DNA of 64,000 nt from Gemmatimonadota bacterium (lineage in GTDB: Bacteria; Gemmatimonadota; Gemmatimonadetes; Longimicrobiales; Gaopeijiaceae): NCBI GenBank assembly GCA_022823145.1, contig JAJDXS010000083.1, positions 124,001 through 188,000 of the forward strand, given 5' to 3'. Position 1 is the first letter of the stretch; each line of letters begins with the position of its first letter. The notes below the pieces were generated by a model that saw nothing but the letters and a program-made list of their open reading frames with translations, ran no database searches and was not told where the DNA came from. This document shows, one piece after another, positions 60,801 to 64,000 of this stretch. A program made the translations under genes and the position numbers.

Positions 60801-61223
60801 GGGGTTGGATCCGTCCGCGTCCATCAGCCACAGATTGCTCTGGCCGCTGCGGTCCGAGATGAAGGCGATCGTGGCGCCGTCGGGTGAGAGGCGCGGGTGA
60901 TAGTTGACCGCGATGCCGCTGTTCTGAGTGAGCGACACGGCTTCGCCCCCGGTGGCCGGCATCCGGTAGACGTGGCCCAGGAGGTCGAAGACCACCCACT
61001 CGCCGTCGGCGGAGAGATCGACCGACATCCAGGTTCCCTCGCTCGTCGTGAAGTCGATCTCGTGCGTCTCGCCGCGGGGGGCGGTGACGTCCCATTCCGG
61101 GGAGTCGGTCTCCTGGGCGTGGAGATGGAGGTCCGGTGCGTTCGGAAAGGCCATCCAGAGTGCGGCCAGGACGGAATGGCGGACGTGTCTGCGGGTCGGT
61201 ATACAAGCGGCCTGGGGGCGCAT
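57846..61223 (-). CDS. Secreted TolB-like propeller fused to an amidohydrolase
   Basis: The 1125-residue exported protein has a signal region and then many WD40/TolB-type blades (repeated P-x-W-S-P-D-G-R motifs, residues about 60-680). From about 730 it has an amidohydrolase-superfamily domain: GLIDMHAHHHRD gives the HxH metal motif, and VVLNSNPLEDIRATADIDYVIKDG closes the barrel. Such fusions are annotated as amidohydrolases or imidazolonepropionase-like enzymes and may act on cyclic amides or dipeptides; the substrate is unknown. GGAGGT lies 6 bases before the ATG. It is divergent to the TonB-dependent receptor, so both may serve uptake of the same compound. Confidence 0.85.
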   Translation of the reverse strand: MRPQAACIPTRRHVRHSVLAALWMAFPNAPDLHLHAQETDSPEWDVTAPRGETHEIDFTTSEGTWMSVDLSADGEWVVFDLLGHVYRMPATGGEAVSLTQNSGIAVNYHPRLSPDGATIAFISDRSGQSNLWLMDADGSNPRPVFEDQSLRAWEPAWSPDGRFIAVRRSSTQRGAGGAGLWMYSRDGGEGVELVGSDHPAAAWPAFSPGGESLYFQVRTAPPGIWSGRSDIVHGYKQIRRLDLETGRVDEVTTGQVVQQGQTSSGGAIAPEPSPDGRWLAFARRIPDGTISHKGLRFGPRTALWLRDLETGAERVLMDPIEVDMAEGMKVSRDLPGYAWSRDSRSIVIPAGGKIRRVDVESGDVSTIAFTARVHRVISEMAGRPQEPLGTTFAVKFPRWTASSPDGSRLAFQAVGRIWLMDLPDGTPTRLTDDSFDHSEIAPAWSPDGRNIAFTGWEHNGRGHIWRVPADGGTPEQLTTREGEYMNTVWSPDGGEIVATRGAGATSRGRTVASNEYFEFVAVPADGGDTRTITRVARPYTGGRPMMPRRPPPQAWFGPDGRLFYAEALGPMGDDPAGTDIASIRMDGTDRRVHFTLPDADEAAVSPNGAWLAFQEGDNVYRMPFPYGGTGSNTVRIAKRDGQLPVTQLSLEGGIHPRWRDATTLEFVSGPRYYAHDVTTGETEEVPIRLELPRHIASGTVAFTGARIVTVENDVVLENGTVVATDGRLTCIGECDTSGAVQVFDATGKTIIPGLIDMHAHHHRDHLGIIPLRNWESAIYLAYGVTTTLDNSQWSANVFPAAELVESGRMIGPRVYSTGDPVYSGDGARQNEISSYELADQNVARLMSWGAVSIKEYLQPTRQQRQWVTEAARVRGLRVTSEGGDIEFNMGMIMDGHTGWEHPLSYMPLYSDVAKFFGQADAVYSPTFMVGGPGPWNEEYFYQEYEIWKDPKMRRWLPWRMLVPVTRRRMLRPETDYSYPLIARGMVDIIEEGGWGAIGAHGQLHGLGPHYEVWMVAAGSDEHTAIEVGTIHGAHFLGLAHELGSLAEGKIADFVVLNSNPLEDIRATADIDYVIKDGIVYNGDTLDELWPNDRRYGEPYWMDADALLSDDRPTDYWDRIRREGGS

Positions 61224-61417
61224 GGGAGTACCTCCGTTGAGGTTGCCGGAAAGCGGTGGAATGCCGCGGCGATGGCCTTGTGGTCACAATGCGCCACTTG
61301 GAGGGGTGGAGCAACATCGAGCCGTCTCCCCGGGCTAGATTACCAGGGGGCCGAAACCGGAACCACATCGCACGCGTCGGCGACACAACCGGTCGCCCGC
61401 AGCGTAGGTTCGTGCAC

Positions 61418-61445
61418 CCGCAGGTCGGCACACACGCACCTGCGG
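61418..61445 (+). promoter_or_regulatory. 8-bp inverted repeat before the TonB receptor gene
   Basis: CCGCAGGT (61418-61425) and ACCTGCGG (61438-61445) form a perfect inverted repeat with a 12-base loop, ending 38 bases before the receptor ATG. It could be an operator or an RNA hairpin in the leader. No sigma70 pair with correct spacing is visible in the 260-base divergent gap. Confidence 0.4.
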
Positions 61446-61483
61446 CCCCGCATGCCCCCTCTTACCCCTCATGGAGAAAACGA

Positions 61484-64000
61484 ATGAACATACGTGTATT
61501 CATGGTCCTTGCCCTGTTGGCGATACCCGCGACGGGTGTCGCGCAGGGCACGATCGAAGGAACCGTCCGCAGTGGTGACAGCGGGATGGGGCTCGGTAAC
61601 GCCCGGGTCGAAATCCCGGCCCTCGGGCTGGTGGAATTCACCGGCGCCACGGGCACCTTCTCGATGACCGGCGTGTCCGCCGGAACCCATACCCTCGAAG
61701 TCCGGCTCCTCGGATACGGACTGCAGACCCAGGACGTGACGGTGGCCTCCGGGCAGACCGTCAACCTCGACATTTCGCTCGGAATCGCGGCCTTCGAACT
61801 GAACGAACTGGTGGTGGTGGGGAGCCGCACGAGGCCCCGCACCGTCACCGAGTCGATGGTGCCGGTCGACGTGATCCCGGTGTCCGAGATCTCGCGGCAG
61901 GCCGAGACCAACATCGACTTCCTGCTGCGCAACGTGGTCCCGTCCTACAACGTGAACATCCAGCCGATCAGCGATGCGGCCACGATCACGCGGCCCGCCA
62001 ACCTGCGCGGCCTCGCCTCCGACCACACGCTGGTGCTCATCAACGGCAAGCGCCGGCACCGGGGCGCGGTCATCACCTGGCTGGGCGCGGGCCTCTCCGA
62101 CGGCGCCCAGGGGCCCGACATCGGGGCCATCCCGGGGATCGCGCTGCGCCAGATCGAGGTGCTGCGCGACGGCGCGTCGGCGCAGTACGGTTCGGACGCT
62201 ATCGCGGGCGTGCTGAACTTCCAGCTGAAGAACGATCGCTCGGGCGGATCGGTTCAGGTCAAGCAGGGCCGGCACTTCGATGGTGAGGCGTTCCTCGATG
62301 GTTCGGACCGGAGCTGGGGCGGCCACGGCAACGCGACCTCGGTGGCGGGCAATTTCGGAGTGCCGCTCGGCGAGTCCGGATTCGCCAACGTCAGCGTGGA
62401 GTACGGCAACCAGGAGCCGACGGACCGCGCCATCCAGCGGAACGACGCGGCCGGGCTCGTCGCGGCGGGCAACACGGCGGTGCGGACGCCGACCGCCCAG
62501 GTCTGGGGGTCGCCGCGGGTCACGGACGACCTGAAGGTGTTCCTCAACACCGGCTACAACTTCGACGACGACGAGCAGGTCTACGCCTTCGGGAACGTCG
62601 CCTCGAAGCGGGTGGACGGCGGCTTCTTCTTCCGCAACCCGAACACCCGCGGCGGCGTCTTCTCCGGCGATGGCGGCGCGACCCTGCTGATCGGTGACGT
62701 GCTGCAGGCGAAGGGCCTCGGGTCGGCCAACTGCCCGGTCGTGACAATCACCAACAATGTTCCCGATCCGGTCGCGCTCCAGCAGGTGTTCGACGACCCG
62801 AACTGCTTCTCGTACCAGGAGATGTTCCCCGGAGGCTTCACGCCGCAGTTCGGCGGAGAGGTCTTCGACGCCTCGATCGTCGGCGGAATCAGGGGACGCA
62901 CGGACAGCGGCGTCAGCTGGGACGCCAGCACGAGCTGGGGCCGGAACCTGGCCGACTTCTTCATCTACAACACGGTGAACGCGGCGCTCGGTCCCGACAC
63001 GCCCACCCACTTCGATCCGGGCCTGTACAACCAGGAAGAGATCAACTTCAATCTTGATCTGTCCTACCAGGTCAACGACGCGGCCAACGTCGCGGCCGGA
63101 TTCGAGCAGCGCGAGGAGCGCTTCGAGATCGGCCAGGGCCAGGACGAATCCTGGCAGATCGGACCGTACGCGGCCCAGGGCTTCAGCTCTTCGTCCAACG
63201 GCTTCCCCGGCTTCAGCCCGCTGGCCGCCGGCGATTGGACCCGCAGCAACACCGCGTTCTACGCCGACCTCAACCTTGGCAGGGCGGACGATCCCTGGGC
63301 CATCGGCATCGCGGGCCGCTACGAGGACTTCTCCGACTTCGGCGGCAAGGCGACCGGAAAGGTCTCCTTCCGATTCGAGGCCACCGACCGGATCGCGTTG
63401 CGGGCCAACGCCAACACCGGTTTCCGCGCGCCCACACCCGGGCAGCAGAACGCCTTCAACGTCTCGACGGTATTCGACACCGAGCTCGGCGACCTGGTCA
63501 ACCGCGGCACCATTCCCTCCACCTCGGAGGTGGCCAGGACGCGTGGGGGCAGGCAGCTGGAGCCCGAGACCTCGGTCAGTCTGACCGGAGGAATCATGTA
63601 CGAAGCGGGCGCGTTCCGCTTTACGGCGGACTACTTCCGCATCTCGATCTCGGATCGCTTCGCGCAGACGAGGACCTTCAAGCTCACGCCCGCCGAGGTC
63701 GCGCAGCTGGTGTCGGAGGGTGTGACGAGCGCCGCCAACCTCGCGGAGTTCCGCTTCTTCACCAATGACTTCGCGACCCTGACCCAGGGCATCGACCTGG
63801 TGGCGAACTACTCGCCCGGCGAGGCGACCAACGTGAGTCTGCTCTTCAACTACACCGGAACCGACGTCACCGAGCGCAATCCGGAAGTCGTGAACGACGC
63901 GCGCGTGGACCAGCTGGAGCGGGCCCTGCCGCGCTACCGCAGCGTGCTCAGCCTGTCGCAGCAGCTGGGCAGCCTCAGCGCCCTGGTCCGTGGGACCTAC
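61484..64000 (+). CDS. TonB-dependent outer-membrane receptor, 3' end outside window
   Basis: The frame runs open from the ATG to the last base (839 codons), so the C-terminus is cut off. A 21-residue signal peptide (MNIRVFMVLALLAIPATGVA) is followed by a carboxypeptidase-regulatory domain (about 24-100), then LNELVVVGSR leading into the plug (about 112-235: LVLINGKRRHRGA, QIEVLRDGASAQYGSDAIAGVLNF). The rest is barrel strands, including ANTGFRAPTPGQ. GGAG lies 7 bases before the ATG. The plug keeps the sequence of vitamin-B12/siderophore-type receptors rather than the SusC GANGVI form. Substrate unknown; the divergent amidohydrolase may process it. Confidence 0.9.
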   Translation, partial: MNIRVFMVLALLAIPATGVAQGTIEGTVRSGDSGMGLGNARVEIPALGLVEFTGATGTFSMTGVSAGTHTLEVRLLGYGLQTQDVTVASGQTVNLDISLGIAAFELNELVVVGSRTRPRTVTESMVPVDVIPVSEISRQAETNIDFLLRNVVPSYNVNIQPISDAATITRPANLRGLASDHTLVLINGKRRHRGAVITWLGAGLSDGAQGPDIGAIPGIALRQIEVLRDGASAQYGSDAIAGVLNFQLKNDRSGGSVQVKQGRHFDGEAFLDGSDRSWGGHGNATSVAGNFGVPLGESGFANVSVEYGNQEPTDRAIQRNDAAGLVAAGNTAVRTPTAQVWGSPRVTDDLKVFLNTGYNFDDDEQVYAFGNVASKRVDGGFFFRNPNTRGGVFSGDGGATLLIGDVLQAKGLGSANCPVVTITNNVPDPVALQQVFDDPNCFSYQEMFPGGFTPQFGGEVFDASIVGGIRGRTDSGVSWDASTSWGRNLADFFIYNTVNAALGPDTPTHFDPGLYNQEEINFNLDLSYQVNDAANVAAGFEQREERFEIGQGQDESWQIGPYAAQGFSSSSNGFPGFSPLAAGDWTRSNTAFYADLNLGRADDPWAIGIAGRYEDFSDFGGKATGKVSFRFEATDRIALRANANTGFRAPTPGQQNAFNVSTVFDTELGDLVNRGTIPSTSEVARTRGGRQLEPETSVSLTGGIMYEAGAFRFTADYFRISISDRFAQTRTFKLTPAEVAQLVSEGVTSAANLAEFRFFTNDFATLTQGIDLVANYSPGEATNVSLLFNYTGTDVTERNPEVVNDARVDQLERALPRYRSVLSLSQQLGSLSALVRGTY

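Overview
The window is about 64 kb of GC-rich DNA (roughly two thirds G+C by eye) from a Gram-negative, diderm bacterium with TamA/TamB-type outer-membrane machinery, TonB-dependent receptors and many lipoproteins. The gene set (plug-only TonB-like proteins with carboxypeptidase-regulatory repeats, a TolB/amidohydrolase fusion, a FusA2-type EF-G, metzincin and leucine-rich-repeat lipoproteins) and the very frequent GTG/TTG starts that overlap the previous stop codon by 4 bases fit Gemmatimonadota best. That assignment is inference; no rRNA or other decisive marker is present. I saw no tRNA, rRNA, CRISPR array, prophage or insertion sequence.

Region 1 (1-39.9 kb) is housekeeping and is read almost entirely rightward: a 5'-truncated copper ATPase, mutS, a TonB-C lipoprotein, a cystathionine beta-synthase-like enzyme, ddl and a rhomboid. 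Next come a clear sigma70-type promoter with an EF-G2, and one leftward plug-only TonB-like gene. A long run of tightly packed genes follows: yebC-ruvC-ruvA-ruvB-queA-tgt-yajC, def-fmt, thiE/tenI-thiS-thiG, rsmB, PASTA protein, TlpA-like thioredoxin, YbbR, tsaD, lgt, phosphoesterase, tamA-tamB, uvrA, then ybjN-pspA and a D-amino-acid-aminotransferase-like gene. Many neighbours overlap as ATGA, GTGA or TTGA, which suggests translational coupling.

Region 2 (39.95-52.3 kb) is the most distinctive part. Two divergent, internally overlapping gene sets look like a peptidoglycan scavenging system. Leftward are a DUF1343/NamZ-like exo-muramidase lipoprotein and a coupled lipoprotein with plant-type leucine-rich repeats plus a metzincin active site. 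Rightward are two NagZ-type GH3 lipoproteins in tandem (the second fused to a serine beta-lactamase-like domain), a sodium:solute symporter and a BadF-type amino-sugar kinase of the MurK/NagK kind. The set resembles MurNAc-salvage clusters, but no MurQ etherase is encoded here.

Region 3 (52.3-64 kb) is mixed accessory and stress DNA. It holds an outer-membrane barrel protein; an hsp20 gene behind a sigma54-like promoter with four CTGCCA-N3-TGGCAG palindromes upstream; a small lipoprotein after ahcY; a vapBC-type toxin-antitoxin pair; a small protein with two CxxC knuckles; a TolB-propeller/amidohydrolase; and a TonB-dependent receptor that runs off the right end. A 26-base repeat occurs once before fmt and once inside the signal-peptide region of the barrel gene.
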